Positions 8,350 through 17,092 of a DNA stretch of 64,000 nucleotides are shown here, one piece after another. The notes under the pieces are model-generated. The model was not told the DNA's origin and did no database searches. It was given only the letters and a program-made list of their open reading frames with translations. The translations under genes and the position numbers were made by a program. Each line of letters opens with the position of its first letter. Positions within the stretch are counted from its first letter, which is position 1. The DNA comes from Spirosoma profusum (GTDB lineage: Bacteria; Bacteroidota; Bacteroidia; Cytophagales; Spirosomataceae): contig NZ_JACWZY010000005.1 in assembly GCF_014699005.1 (NCBI RefSeq), positions 62,001-126,000 on the forward strand, read 5' to 3'.

Positions 8350-9294
8350 ATGGCTCCTCTCCTTACCTCCCTTCGACAGACGCTTGGCAGTTTCCGACTG
8401 CTCTGGCTCATTTACGGTATTACGTTGGTGTTGGGACTCGTGGTTGCTTTACCATTTTACTCAACCTTCAGCGTTGAGACTCAGCATTCGCTTGCTTTTC
8501 AGGAGTTACTAAATGGGTTCGATTATACCGTTTTTTCAGACTTTTGGCACCGAAGTAAGCCAGCCATTCGTCCGCTTATAAGTGTGGGACGTTGGTTGGG
8601 GCTTTTGTATTTATTTCTGAGCGTATTCTTAGCGGGAGGTATTTTACTACGTTTCGCTCAGCCCAATACACGATTCGATGTCGGTACGTTTTGGCAAGGA
8701 TGCACGCACTACGTTGGTCGGTTTATGCGGTTACTGGGCGCTACGTTGTTGTTCGCCGTTATTAGTGGAAGCATCTGGCTGATAGCCGGTTCGCTGGTAG
8801 GCTTCGGCCTGAGCGACGACGTAACGGAGCGGGGGCAGCTTTGGATTGGCAGTATCTTTTTCGGATTCTTTGCTCTTACTGTTACGTTGGTATTCTGCAT
8901 CGGCGATTACGCCAAAGTCATTTTGTTTCGGGAAGACCAGCATAGCGCGCTACGGGCTTTTGGCCTCGCCCTCCGGCTAGTGCTACGTCATCCGGGTAAA
9001 ACCTATGGCCTTTACCTACTGCTTATATTAATAGGTACCGGATTGTTTGGACTTTATTTTCTAATCGATTCAGTGATTCTGATGAGTGGATGGCTTACCA
9101 TTTTACTCATGTTTATTATTCAGCAAACGCTGGTTTTCGCTCGCGTCGGGCTGAAGGTTTGGGCGTTAGGTACGGCTTATCATGTATATGGTTCGCTGCC
9201 TAAACCGGAACCCGTGCTACGTTCCCAACCAATCGTTACTCCTGTTCAGGCAACCGCTACTGTCTCTGACAATCCTGAATCGCCTGTTGAGTAA
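8350..9294 (+). CDS. Integral membrane protein, unknown function
   Basis: A 314-residue protein with about six hydrophobic helices: LLWLIYGITLVLGLVVAL near 18-36, then near 92-112, 138-160, 175-195, 225-248 and 250-268. The C-terminal 45 residues are hydrophilic and proline/threonine-rich. I recognise no catalytic motif. It starts four bases after the repeat downstream of nuoB, so it may or may not be co-transcribed with nuoAB. Confidence 0.7.
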   Translation: MAPLLTSLRQTLGSFRLLWLIYGITLVLGLVVALPFYSTFSVETQHSLAFQELLNGFDYTVFSDFWHRSKPAIRPLISVGRWLGLLYLFLSVFLAGGILLRFAQPNTRFDVGTFWQGCTHYVGRFMRLLGATLLFAVISGSIWLIAGSLVGFGLSDDVTERGQLWIGSIFFGFFALTVTLVFCIGDYAKVILFREDQHSALRAFGLALRLVLRHPGKTYGLYLLLILIGTGLFGLYFLIDSVILMSGWLTILLMFIIQQTLVFARVGLKVWALGTAYHVYGSLPKPEPVLRSQPIVTPVQATATVSDNPESPVE

Positions 9295-9405
9295 GTGTCT
9301 GATAAAAGACATTCGTTAGCATCAGCAAGGGTAATAGAGAGCTTTCATTGCCTTATGGAAAATATCTCCTGGCTTTTTAACGCAATTAGCCAAAGATAAT
9401 GTCGT

Positions 9406-10680
9406 ATGACCACCCGCAGAACTTTTCTCAAACAAACCCCTTCTCTCGTCAGCCTGTTGATGAGTTTTCCGGCACTTGCCCAGTCAGCCGCTAAAAAATC
9501 AATTATACTACGTTCGTCCTGGCAAACGGTCAACATTGGTGATATTGGTCATACACCTGGCGTGCTGGCCTTACTTGAAAAATACCTGCCCGATGTAGAA
9601 GTGCGTTTGTGGCCATCCAGCCTTACCAATGGCGTAGAGGATTTGATGCGTCGGCGATTTCCGAATGTACCGATTATTCAAAAACCCGACGAAATTGCTC
9701 AGGCGCTGAAGGAGTGCGCGTTTCTATTGCATGGTTCAGGGCCGTCGTTGGTGGCGGCAAAAGACGTAGACCGCTGGCGCACTGAAACCGGCAAACCGTA
9801 TGGCGTCTATGGCATTACGTTCCCCGGTGTGTACAGTCCCGACCCTAAAGCCATGGTTACCGCCAAACCACTCGACGTAGAACTGCTGACTAAAGCCCGT
9901 TTCGCCCTGTTCCGCGATTCGATTTCGCTGGATTTTGCCAGAAAGAACGGTGTTACGTGCCCGATTATGGAGTTCTGTCCTGATGGCGCGTTTGGTGTGG
10001 ATTTACGTAACGAACAGGCAGCCACTACGCTCCTGAAAGAACACGGTCTGGAAGAAAGCAAATTTATGTGCGTCATTCCTCGTCAGCGCTTTACGCCTTA
10101 TTGGGAAATTCCGGCTAAAAACACGCCGTTCGATGCCACGCGCGATGCCCGAAATCAGGCCATGAAAGAACACGACCATGCACCACTTCGGGAAGCCATG
10201 ATCGCTATTGTTCGACAGACTCCCCTGAAAATTCTGATTTGTCCCGAAGACGAAACCCAGGTGAAATTGGGAAAAGAAATCCTGTTCGATAAACTGCCCG
10301 ACGATGTAAAGTCCAAGGTAGTGTGGCGGGATCGATACTGGCTCACCGACGAGGCTGTCAGTACGTATATTCGTTCGGCGGGATTGTTCGGGCTGGAAAT
10401 GCATTCGCCTATTATGTGCGTCGGCAATGGTATTCCAGCCGTTGTGGGTCGATTTGCCGAACAAACGAGTAAGGGGGTGATGTGGAAAGATATTGGACTG
10501 GGCGACTGGCTCTTCGACATGGACAACGCAGCGGACGTAGCGCGTTACGTTCCGACAGTGCTGACAATGGCCAAAGATCCAAAGGCAGCTAAAGCCAAAG
10601 CGGCTAAAGCGCGAAAATTTGTGGAGCAACGCCAGCGCGAAACCATGAGCTATGTAAAGAAGAACGTAGTAACGGTTTAG
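9406..10680 (+). CDS. Polysaccharide pyruvyl transferase family protein, exported
   Basis: A 424-residue protein. The N terminus TTRRTFLKQT followed by a hydrophobic stretch ending PALAQS is a twin-arginine-type signal, so the protein probably acts outside the cytoplasm. The body has NIGDIGHTPGVLALLEKYLPD and FLLHGSGPSLVAAKD, the two landmarks of the pyruvyl transferase superfamily, plus GLEMHSPIMCVGNGIPAV. Known members transfer pyruvate to sugars of exopolysaccharides; a Tat-exported version would need a different role or donor. The next gene is a carbohydrate esterase-like protein, which suggests sugar processing. Confidence 0.8.
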   Translation: MTTRRTFLKQTPSLVSLLMSFPALAQSAAKKSIILRSSWQTVNIGDIGHTPGVLALLEKYLPDVEVRLWPSSLTNGVEDLMRRRFPNVPIIQKPDEIAQALKECAFLLHGSGPSLVAAKDVDRWRTETGKPYGVYGITFPGVYSPDPKAMVTAKPLDVELLTKARFALFRDSISLDFARKNGVTCPIMEFCPDGAFGVDLRNEQAATTLLKEHGLEESKFMCVIPRQRFTPYWEIPAKNTPFDATRDARNQAMKEHDHAPLREAMIAIVRQTPLKILICPEDETQVKLGKEILFDKLPDDVKSKVVWRDRYWLTDEAVSTYIRSAGLFGLEMHSPIMCVGNGIPAVVGRFAEQTSKGVMWKDIGLGDWLFDMDNAADVARYVPTVLTMAKDPKAAKAKAAKARKFVEQRQRETMSYVKKNVVTV

Positions 10681-10697
10681 AATTTCAATTAGGTAAT

Positions 10698-10809
10698 TCG
10701 TTACGTAGCGACCTAACAACTCATTCTATATTGAGGTCACTACACGACGAGAAAGAGATTAAATCTGCTTCATTTGCTACATACAACCATTTGGTCGCTA
10801 CGCGACGAG
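10698..10809. repeat. Dispersed GTCGCTACGCGAC repeat cluster
   Basis: Three related cores lie in this gap: TCGTTACGTAGCGACC (10698-10713), GGTCACTACACGACGA (10735-10750) and GGTCGCTACGCGACGA (10794-10809). The first is inverted relative to the other two. The same core occurs twice at 37673-37774. This looks like a small dispersed repeat family able to form hairpins. Confidence 0.7.
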
Positions 10810-10852
10810 CTATTGAATCAAGTGACTCGTTAATTACTTATGACCTCTTGCC

Positions 10853-11644
10853 ATGAAAACCAGCGTAAGTCCTATTATTGTCGCACTTCTTTTCATCATG
10901 CTTGCATTCAAACAGGACGTTCCGCCCCGGTTGCAACTGTTTCTGCTCATCGGGCAGTCGAACATGGCGGGGCGGGGTGTTCCAGAAGCCGAAGATCAAC
11001 AACCTCATCCGCGTATCTGGATGCTTGATAAAGCTGAAAGTTGGGTGCCAGCCCGCGACCCGATGCATTTTGATAAACCAGCCGTTATCGGCGTAGGGCC
11101 GGGTTTTGCTTTTGCCAAAAAACTGGCCGGTACGTACCCGACCATGAATATTGGGCTGGTTCCCTGCGCCGTTGGTGGTTCGGGGATTGACGACTGGAAA
11201 ACGGGAGCGTATTACGATCCGACCAAATCGTACCCTTACGATGATGCACTACGTCGAGCAAAAAAAGCACTGGAAAACGGCCAATTAGTGGGTTTCATCT
11301 GGCATCAGGGCGAGTCAGATTCTACGCCAGAAAAAGCCCCGGTCTATGAAGCCAAACTAGAAGAGTTGGTGACCCGTTTTCGGAAAGATTTGAATGCGCC
11401 GAATGTACCTTTTTTGGTTGCTACGTTAGGCGATTTTGTCGTGAAGCGCAATCCAAACGCGAAAACAGTCAATGACGCGCTTAAGAATGCAACACAGCAC
11501 ATTTCCAATTCATACTACGTCCTTTCATCGGGTCTGACTGACAAAGGTGACTCGACCCATTTCGACACCCGCTCGGCCCGAACCCTTGGTGAGCGCTATG
11601 CCGATGTGTTCATTCAGAAGAAAATGATAAAGGAGAAGCCCTAA
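10853..11644 (+). CDS. Sialate O-acetylesterase-like (SASA/CE6) carbohydrate esterase
   Basis: A 263-residue exported hydrolase. The signal peptide MKTSVSPIIVALLFIMLAF is followed directly by the SGNH-type catalytic domain. LIGQSNMAGRG holds the nucleophile serine, VPCAVGGSGIDDWK the second block, FIWHQGESD the third, and GDSTHFDTRSARTLGERYA the terminal Asp-His pair. Family members remove acetyl groups from sialic acids or xylan; the substrate here cannot be told. It lies between a pyruvyl-transferase-like gene and two MFS transporters. Confidence 0.88.
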   Translation: MKTSVSPIIVALLFIMLAFKQDVPPRLQLFLLIGQSNMAGRGVPEAEDQQPHPRIWMLDKAESWVPARDPMHFDKPAVIGVGPGFAFAKKLAGTYPTMNIGLVPCAVGGSGIDDWKTGAYYDPTKSYPYDDALRRAKKALENGQLVGFIWHQGESDSTPEKAPVYEAKLEELVTRFRKDLNAPNVPFLVATLGDFVVKRNPNAKTVNDALKNATQHISNSYYVLSSGLTDKGDSTHFDTRSARTLGERYADVFIQKKMIKEKP

Positions 11645-11708
11645 TCTTCTTTGGCGGTTTCGTAATATTGCAGAATTATTTCGCTCTCTTAGCCCTTGAT
11701 TTTGCCGC

Positions 11709-12977
11709 ATGGCTGTTTCCACCGTTTCTTCTAAAACCGAATCTCCGACCGTTGGTCTGTTTAGTCTGCCTGTTATCGTAGCGGCTCTGGGTTACTTCGT
11801 TGATATTTACGACCTGCTGCTGTTCGGCATTGTGCGTGTACCCAGCCTGAAAGACCTCGGCCTGTCTCCCGAACAGATTTCGACAGTAGGCGCCAGCATC
11901 CTGAACTGGCAAATGGGCGGGCTACTGCTGGGAGGTATTCTTTGGGGCGTGCTGGGTGATAAACGGGGGCGACTCTCGGTACTGTTCGGCTCTATCATTA
12001 CGTACTCCATTGCCAACATTGCCTGCGGATTTATTACGAACATTACGTTCATGGACCCGATTACCTACTACGCACTGATGCGTTTTATTGCCGGCATTGG
12101 GCTGGCCGGTGAGCTTGGGGCCGGTATTACGTTGGTGAGTGAGGTATTACCCAAAGAAAAACGGGCAATTGGTACGTCGCTGGTGGCGGGAATTGGCCTG
12201 TTTGGGGCCGTAGTAGCCTATTTTACCGTCAAATTGTTCGACTGGCAGATGGCTTTCTTCGTCGGTGGTGGACTTGGCGTCGGGCTGCTGCTGCTACGTG
12301 TCGGCGTAGTAGAGTCGGGCATGTTCACCAACGTATCATCGCAGGAGCACGTCAGCCGGGGCAATTTCCTGTCTTTTTTCACGAATAAAAACCGATTTAG
12401 CCGCTACCTCAAATGCATCGGCATTGGCTTACCGACCTGGTTCGTTATTGGTATTCTTGCTACGTTCAGTAACGAATTTGGAAAGGCGTTAGGTATTACC
12501 GAAGAAATTCAGCCGGGTTTGGCGATCATGTGGTGCTACGTTGGTCTGGCCGTCGGCGACCTGGCGAGTGGGTTCATTAGTCAGGCAATGGCATCGCGCA
12601 AGAAAGCCGTTACGTTGCTCATGATCGTATCGCTGGTTTTCGGGCTGATCTATCTGTACTTCGGTGTTAAAAGTGCTACGTTATTATATGGTCTATGTCT
12701 GGCGATGGGTTTCGGAATTGGTTACTGGGCCATGTTCGTTACGATTGGCGCGGAGCAGTTCGGAACAAACCTTCGTGCTACGGCGGCTACTACCGTTCCG
12801 AACATGGTTCGTGGAACGGTTATTCTGATGACAAGTCTGTATGGTTCTCTGAAACCTTCGCTCGGAATTATCGATGCCGGTGCCGCAGTGGGACTGATTT
12901 CGTTTATTATTGGCTTCTATTCTATTCTGACCATTCCTGAAACCCACGGGAAGGATTTGAATTACCTTGAGGAGTAG
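11709..12977 (+). CDS. MFS transporter, paralogue 1 of 3
   Basis: A 422-residue transporter with 12 predicted membrane helices. The cytoplasmic loop motif GVLGDKRGRLSVLFGSI matches the MFS loop 2-3 signature. The central loop reads HVSRGNFLSFFTNKN. Paralogues with the same landmarks lie immediately downstream (13184) and at 29320. All three keep VRVPSLKDLGLS or VRVPSLQSLGLS in the first periplasmic loop, and GFGIGYWAMF or a close form in helix 10. The substrate is unknown; nearby sugar-acting proteins hint at a carbohydrate or organic acid. Confidence 0.9.
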   Translation: MAVSTVSSKTESPTVGLFSLPVIVAALGYFVDIYDLLLFGIVRVPSLKDLGLSPEQISTVGASILNWQMGGLLLGGILWGVLGDKRGRLSVLFGSIITYSIANIACGFITNITFMDPITYYALMRFIAGIGLAGELGAGITLVSEVLPKEKRAIGTSLVAGIGLFGAVVAYFTVKLFDWQMAFFVGGGLGVGLLLLRVGVVESGMFTNVSSQEHVSRGNFLSFFTNKNRFSRYLKCIGIGLPTWFVIGILATFSNEFGKALGITEEIQPGLAIMWCYVGLAVGDLASGFISQAMASRKKAVTLLMIVSLVFGLIYLYFGVKSATLLYGLCLAMGFGIGYWAMFVTIGAEQFGTNLRATAATTVPNMVRGTVILMTSLYGSLKPSLGIIDAGAAVGLISFIIGFYSILTIPETHGKDLNYLEE

Positions 12978-13184
12978 TCTGAATTGGGATTGTAAGGATT
13001 TTCAGAATTGTCTGAACCAAGATTTTAACAAGATTGAATCCAGTCAAGCAGAAAACAAAATCCTGTGAATCCTTTCAATCCTGAAAATCTAGGTTCAGAC
13101 AATCCCGTAAATCCTTTCAATCCTGAAAATCCTGGTTCAGAAACAATCCTGTAAATCCTTAAATCAGCTAAATACTGGTTCAGA
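12978..13184. repeat. AATCCTG-word repeat cluster between two MFS genes
   Basis: Three direct copies of a roughly 42-base unit (13059-13100, 13101-13142, 13145-13184) have the form AATCCTGTAAATCCTT followed by TCAATCCTGAAAATC and GGTTCAGA. A degenerate inverted copy lies at 12978-13042. The third copy ends on the A of the start codon of the second MFS gene. The units are contiguous and contain no unique spacers, so this is not a CRISPR array. Confidence 0.8.
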
Positions 13185-14431
13185 TGGAGACTCTCTCGCC
13201 ACCATCACTACGTCCTTCACTACGTCCACTGCTTACCTTACCGGTGATTGTATCGGCGCTGGGCTTTTTCGTGGATGTGTACGACATGCTTATTTTCAGC
13301 ATCGTGCGCGTGCCGAGTTTACAATCGCTGGGATTGTCGCCAGCTGAAGTATCGAAGGCTGGTACGTTTATCCTGAATTTCCAGCAGGCCGGACTGGTAC
13401 TGGGCGGATTTCTATGGGGTGTGCTGGGCGACAAGCGAGGGCGCATGTCGGTGTTGTTCGGCAGTATTCTAACGTATTCGCTTACGAACATCGCCTGTGG
13501 TTTTGTGCAGGATGTCAATACGTATGCTATACTTCGCTTTATCGCTGGAGTCGGGCTGTCGGGAGAGATTGGGGCGGCTATTGTATTAGTTTCCGAAATT
13601 CTCCCTAAAGAAATCCGCAGCTATGGTTCTTCAGTAGTAGCGGGTATCGGTTATCTGGGCGCGGGAGCCGCTTACCTCACCGTCGAATACTTTAACTGGC
13701 GCATGGCCTTCTGGGTGGGTGGCGGTATGGGTCTGGCACTGTTACTGTTGCGGGTAAGTATATTCGAGTCAGGCTTATTCAGTCGTATGAAAGCCGAGCA
13801 TCAGCACGTCAGTCGCGGGAATTTCCTTCAACTTTTTAGTAGCAAGACTAAAACAATCAAATATTTACGTTGCGTAACGGTGGGCATGCCTACCTGGTTT
13901 ATAGTGGGTATTCTGGCTACGTTCGCGAATGAGTTTGGTGAAGCCCTTGCCATACCAGACGTAGTAAAGCCTGGGCGCTGCGTAATGATGATTTACGTCG
14001 GACTGGCCGGGGGCGATTTGCTTAGTGGCCCATTGAGTCAGTGGCTGCAATCCCGTATTCGTACTATAACTGGTCTATTGATAGCTAGCGCTTTGTTGAG
14101 CAGCATTTATCTGTTTGGTGGCATACGTAGCGCCAAAGGCCTTTATACGATCTGTCTGCTGGCAGGTTTCTGTACAGGGTATATCGCCATGTACCTGACA
14201 ATGGTAGCCGAGCTTTACGGCACCAACCTCCGTAATACGGCTACTACGTCGGTACCCAGTGTGGTTCGGGGAACGCTTATTCCGATGACATTGCTTTTTC
14301 AGGCGCTGAAACCATCCGTGGGTGCCCTGCTCGCAGCCGGGTTGTTGGGAGTCATCGTTTACGGCTTATCATTCTGGTCGTTAAGCCGCATGGACGATAC
14401 GTTCGGCAAGGATTTAGATTTTGTAGAATAG
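13184..14431 (+). CDS. MFS transporter, paralogue 2 of 3
   Basis: A 415-residue, 12-helix transporter in tandem with and clearly homologous to the gene at 11709 (shared GDKRGRMSVLFGSI, HVSRGNFLQLF, GILATFANEFGEAL, YGTNLRNTATTSVP). The ATG at 13184 is the last part of an intergenic repeat copy, so its translation start region is repeat-derived. Loop charges and the substrate-facing helices differ enough to allow a different substrate. The first 15 residues are serine/proline/arginine-rich and are not conserved with the paralogues. Confidence 0.9.
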   Translation: METLSPPSLRPSLRPLLTLPVIVSALGFFVDVYDMLIFSIVRVPSLQSLGLSPAEVSKAGTFILNFQQAGLVLGGFLWGVLGDKRGRMSVLFGSILTYSLTNIACGFVQDVNTYAILRFIAGVGLSGEIGAAIVLVSEILPKEIRSYGSSVVAGIGYLGAGAAYLTVEYFNWRMAFWVGGGMGLALLLLRVSIFESGLFSRMKAEHQHVSRGNFLQLFSSKTKTIKYLRCVTVGMPTWFIVGILATFANEFGEALAIPDVVKPGRCVMMIYVGLAGGDLLSGPLSQWLQSRIRTITGLLIASALLSSIYLFGGIRSAKGLYTICLLAGFCTGYIAMYLTMVAELYGTNLRNTATTSVPSVVRGTLIPMTLLFQALKPSVGALLAAGLLGVIVYGLSFWSLSRMDDTFGKDLDFVE

Positions 14432-14543
14432 CTTAAACCGCTTATCCCTTTTTTTGGCCGTTGCTCCTAAACGACGGCGATGCACCTGTTTCTGTCCATC
14501 ATTGAGTTGACAATTAAAGGTTCTCTTTTAATCATACAGCTCA

Positions 14544-14957
14544 ATGAAAACCACCTTCAAAATGCTCGCCAGTGTCCTTTTGTTGGCACTAACCGTATCC
14601 GTATCGTCACCTACATTAGCTGACGATGGTCAATCGCAGAAGAAAGTATTTGCTGCAGCCGTATTTCCAGCCGCCGACATGACCAAGATGTGGTTCTATC
14701 TGGAAAAGTATAAGTCCGAGAATAAAGTCAGCCTGGAATTGATTGGTCAGCGAGGGGAAGTACTTTATCAGGAAACTGTGCTTGGTAAAAACAGCAAACG
14801 TAATACGTGCCGTCAGCAGTTCGACATGAGCCAATTGACCGATGGAAACTATACCTTCCGTATCACAGCAGGTACGCAAGTCGAAGAATACACATTCAAA
14901 CTTTCGACGCCACAGGAAGTAAAGCCTGCACCGTCGCGGCATATTGCCATTAAATAG
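14544..14957 (+). CDS. Small secreted protein with beta-sandwich, unknown function
   Basis: A 137-residue protein. The signal peptide MKTTFKMLASVLLLALTVSV ends near SPTLADD. The mature part shows the strand pattern WFYLEKYKSENKVSLELIGQRGEVLYQETV followed by DMSQLTDGNYTFRITAGTQVEEYTF. The DG.Y.F..... step resembles the C-terminal Ig-like folds of Bacteroidota secreted proteins (DUF3244 or T9SS type A-like), but there is no large cargo domain. The function is unknown. A strong hairpin follows 13 bases after the stop. Confidence 0.65.
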   Translation: MKTTFKMLASVLLLALTVSVSSPTLADDGQSQKKVFAAAVFPAADMTKMWFYLEKYKSENKVSLELIGQRGEVLYQETVLGKNSKRNTCRQQFDMSQLTDGNYTFRITAGTQVEEYTFKLSTPQEVKPAPSRHIAIK

Positions 14958-14969
14958 CTCATACGAGCC

Positions 14970-15031
14970 AAGTATGTCATCGCCCCTGGAAGGTTAGCCT
15001 CAAGCCGACATTCAGGGACGATGACATACTT
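14970..15031 (+). terminator. Hairpin after the small secreted protein gene
   Basis: The 19-base arms 14970-14988 and 15013-15031 (core AAGTATGTCATCG / CGATGACATACTT) pair at 18 of 19 positions around a 24-base loop. Its position 13 bases after the stop suggests a terminator or 3'-end stabiliser, though there is no long T run. Confidence 0.6.
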
Positions 15032-15048
15032 ATTTATCCTATATACTA

Positions 15049-15205
15049 AAGCTGTTTAAACTTCCGACAAAAGCATAGAAATGAGCGTTTTTGTCATGCT
15101 GAGGAACGAGGCATCTCAAATCATACTAATTCGCTTGTGAGATTTTAAAATGCTTCGTTCCTCAGCATGACAAAAACGGCTCTATCATAAAAGTTTAAAC
15201 AGCTT
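15049..15205. repeat. Nested 157-bp palindromic element (REP/MITE-like), copy 1
   Basis: The outer arms AAGCTGTTTAAACTT (15049-15063) and AAGTTTAAACAGCTT (15191-15205) are perfect inverted repeats. They enclose a second pair whose core is TTGTCATGCTGAGGAACGAG / TGCTTCGTTCCTCAGCATGA. The inner core recurs at 33806-33905 and 56136-56223, but the outer arms do not. It carries no ORF. It lies in the 470-base gap 14958-15427, which otherwise holds the preceding hairpin and an AT-rich promoter region. Confidence 0.75.
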
Positions 15206-15251
15206 CAATCTATTGTTGTACTAAAATTATAATTTCCAAAAATAAATTTAG

Positions 15252-15259
15252 TAAGTTTG
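15252..15259 (+). promoter_or_regulatory. Candidate -7 box upstream of the tail-fibre-like gene
   Basis: TAAGTTTG matches TAnnTTTG. It lies about 170 bases before the ATG at 15428, which would imply a long leader; the AT-rich stretch in between shows no other consensus box. Weak assignment. Confidence 0.3.
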
Positions 15260-15427
15260 AAAACACTTAGTTACCTTTAAGCGTATTACGAGTATGAATT
15301 ACAATTACTCATACGAGTAAGCTGTATCTGTTCAAAAAAGTACCTTATAATAAAAGTATCACAAAATACTTTGCCGATTGAACCCAGAACACTAACTTTT
15401 CGACTTGATAATAAAAATCTACCACAA

Positions 15428-16756
15428 ATGAAACACTTTCTCTACGTCGGTTGCCTTGCTCTCTCTGCCAGCCTGACCGCTACGGCTCAAACAATTGAGG
15501 TACCGGTTGGTACTCCATTAACCGTTCAGGGTAACCTGAACCTGCCCACAGGCTTTAACGTCCTGGTCAATAATCAGACATACATTAAACAACCTACTGC
15601 CGGTTCTTCGAACGTCTATATGGGCCTGAATGCAGGAACCTCTGGCGGAGGTACCAACAACCTAGCTATAGGTACTAATGCTGGCCCTGCCATTACTGCC
15701 GGTGGCAATAATAACGTTTTCCTAGGATCTGGAGCAGGTGCTAGCAATACCACTGGTACAGCGAACGTTTTTATCGGTGCAAATGCCGGTTTAAGTAATC
15801 TGACTGGCACAGGTAACATGTTCATCGGCCAATTGGCTGGTCTAAGCACTACGGGTTCCTATAACCTGTTCCTCGGCAACTCCTCAGGCCAACAAACCAC
15901 TGGCGGAGCTGGTAATACGTTCATCGGAAATGGTTCTGGCTATGCGAATACCAGCGGACAAAATAACACCTATATCGGAAATTCCGCTGGCTTTACCGGG
16001 AATGCCACTGGTCAAGCCAATACATTCATTGGCTACGGAGCCGGCACCAACGGCCCTAATGTAAACAACTCTACAGCTATCGGCGTGAATGCAGTGGTTA
16101 CTGCGGACAATTCGATCATCATAGGTGCTGCTAACGCTGCCTGGAAAGTAGGTATCGGTAACACTGCTCCTCAAAATAAAGTGGAGATTACTGCGGGCGT
16201 TGCAGCTACCTCAGGCCTTCGGTTCACAAACTTGAAAAGCACTGACGCTGCTTCAATGACGAACCAAACAAAAGTTTTGTCTGTCAATGCTTCCGGAGAT
16301 GTGATTCTGGTCAGTACAAATGCTTCGACTCGTGAAGGTGTAACGGAAGCGTTCTGGCAACGGAAAGGCTCGTTCCTGCAAAGCACTCAGGATGACGCCG
16401 TTATTATCGGCGCTAACACACGTACGCCAGTTGGTTACAAACTGTTCGTTGAACAGGGTATCCTGACTGAAAAAGTGAAAGTGGCTCTGAAGAACACATC
16501 TGATTGGAGTGACTATGTGTTTCAGTCTGATTATAAGCTGAAATCACTTTCTGAAGTAGAAAGCTTCATCCAGGCTAACAAGCACCTGCCAGGCGTCCCT
16601 TCGGCTCAGGAGATGGTAGAGAAAGGCAACGATCTTCACAAAACTGATGCTAAACTGCTGGAAAAAATCGAAGAACTAACGCTGTATAGCATTCAACAGC
16701 AAAAAGAAATCGATCAGTTAAAGCAACTGGTTAAGCAATTGGTAGAGAAGAAATAA
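15428..16756 (+). CDS. Secreted beta-helical protein with endosialidase-chaperone-like C terminus
   Basis: A 442-residue exported protein; ATG 15428 gives the signal peptide MKHFLYVGCLALSASLTATAQ, whereas the upstream TTG does not. Residues about 55-225 hold irregular repeats of the form N-x-F-I/L-G-x-x-A/S-G (NNVFLGSGAGAS, ANVFIGANAGLS, GNMFIGQLAGLS), typical of trimeric beta-rolls in adhesins and fibres. The C terminus (YKLKSLSEVESFIQANKHLP, then GVPSAQEMVEKG) and the coiled coil EKIEELTLYSIQQQKEIDQL match the tail common to many Bacteroidota proteins near Peptidase_S74-type domains. Probably a surface fibre. It carries only one CTACGT word in 1.3 kb. Confidence 0.75.
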   Translation: MKHFLYVGCLALSASLTATAQTIEVPVGTPLTVQGNLNLPTGFNVLVNNQTYIKQPTAGSSNVYMGLNAGTSGGGTNNLAIGTNAGPAITAGGNNNVFLGSGAGASNTTGTANVFIGANAGLSNLTGTGNMFIGQLAGLSTTGSYNLFLGNSSGQQTTGGAGNTFIGNGSGYANTSGQNNTYIGNSAGFTGNATGQANTFIGYGAGTNGPNVNNSTAIGVNAVVTADNSIIIGAANAAWKVGIGNTAPQNKVEITAGVAATSGLRFTNLKSTDAASMTNQTKVLSVNASGDVILVSTNASTREGVTEAFWQRKGSFLQSTQDDAVIIGANTRTPVGYKLFVEQGILTEKVKVALKNTSDWSDYVFQSDYKLKSLSEVESFIQANKHLPGVPSAQEMVEKGNDLHKTDAKLLEKIEELTLYSIQQQKEIDQLKQLVKQLVEKK

Positions 16757-16764
16757 GGAAATCA

Positions 16765-16812
16765 ATACATAAAAAACGCCAGCCCTTTTCAGGGCTGGCG
16801 TTTTTTATGTAT
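16765..16812. terminator. Strong bidirectional terminator
   Basis: Perfect 22-base arms (16765-16786 and 16791-16812) with core ACGCCAGCCCT / AGGGCTGGCGT and a TTTC loop. The A run and T run on either side allow function in both directions. It starts nine bases after the stop of the fibre-like gene. Confidence 0.92.
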
Positions 16813-16921
16813 GTAGTTGAGGATAGGTATATAATAAGTGGGATTGGACCACCAGTAAGGATAGCTTCATTCTTCATTGAGCAAAGACATATTTGTACGG
16901 GTAAGTGCATCTATGGAAGTG

Positions 16922-17088
16922 AATTGCTATATTTGCGGGCTACTATGAAAAATTTACTGCGTAATTACATTCGATTTCTTTACATATCTTTTCAGGGCAA
17001 AAAACTATTAGTCGAAGTACTTTTCTATCACTTATACCTACTATAATGGTAAGTCGTTAGAAATTGGCCCTTTTTCAAATTCTCACCA
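16922..17088 (+). pseudogene. Degenerate tandem copy of the methyltransferase promoter and 5' end
   Basis: This segment of about 167 bases is a diverged direct repeat of 17089-17255. Both copies contain TGCTATATTTGCG, an ATGAAA start, CTTTTCAGGGCAAAA, AGTCGAAGTACTTTT and CACTTATACCTACTA. The first copy has lost a base after CTTTACA and gained two near CCTACTAT, so its frame is broken. It is a remnant of either an earlier methyltransferase paralogue or a local duplication. The rest of the gap 16813-16921 shows nothing I recognise. Confidence 0.75.
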
Positions 17089-17092
17089 TTGC

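Noticed and set aside
12978-13184. CRISPR array
   Set aside because: Repeats are contiguous, diverged and made of short inner words, with no unique spacers and no cas genes.
16807-17046. A 79-residue gene before the methyltransferase
   Set aside because: Its second half is the frame-broken duplicate of the methyltransferase 5' end and its first half lies beside a terminator; treated as a pseudogene fragment.
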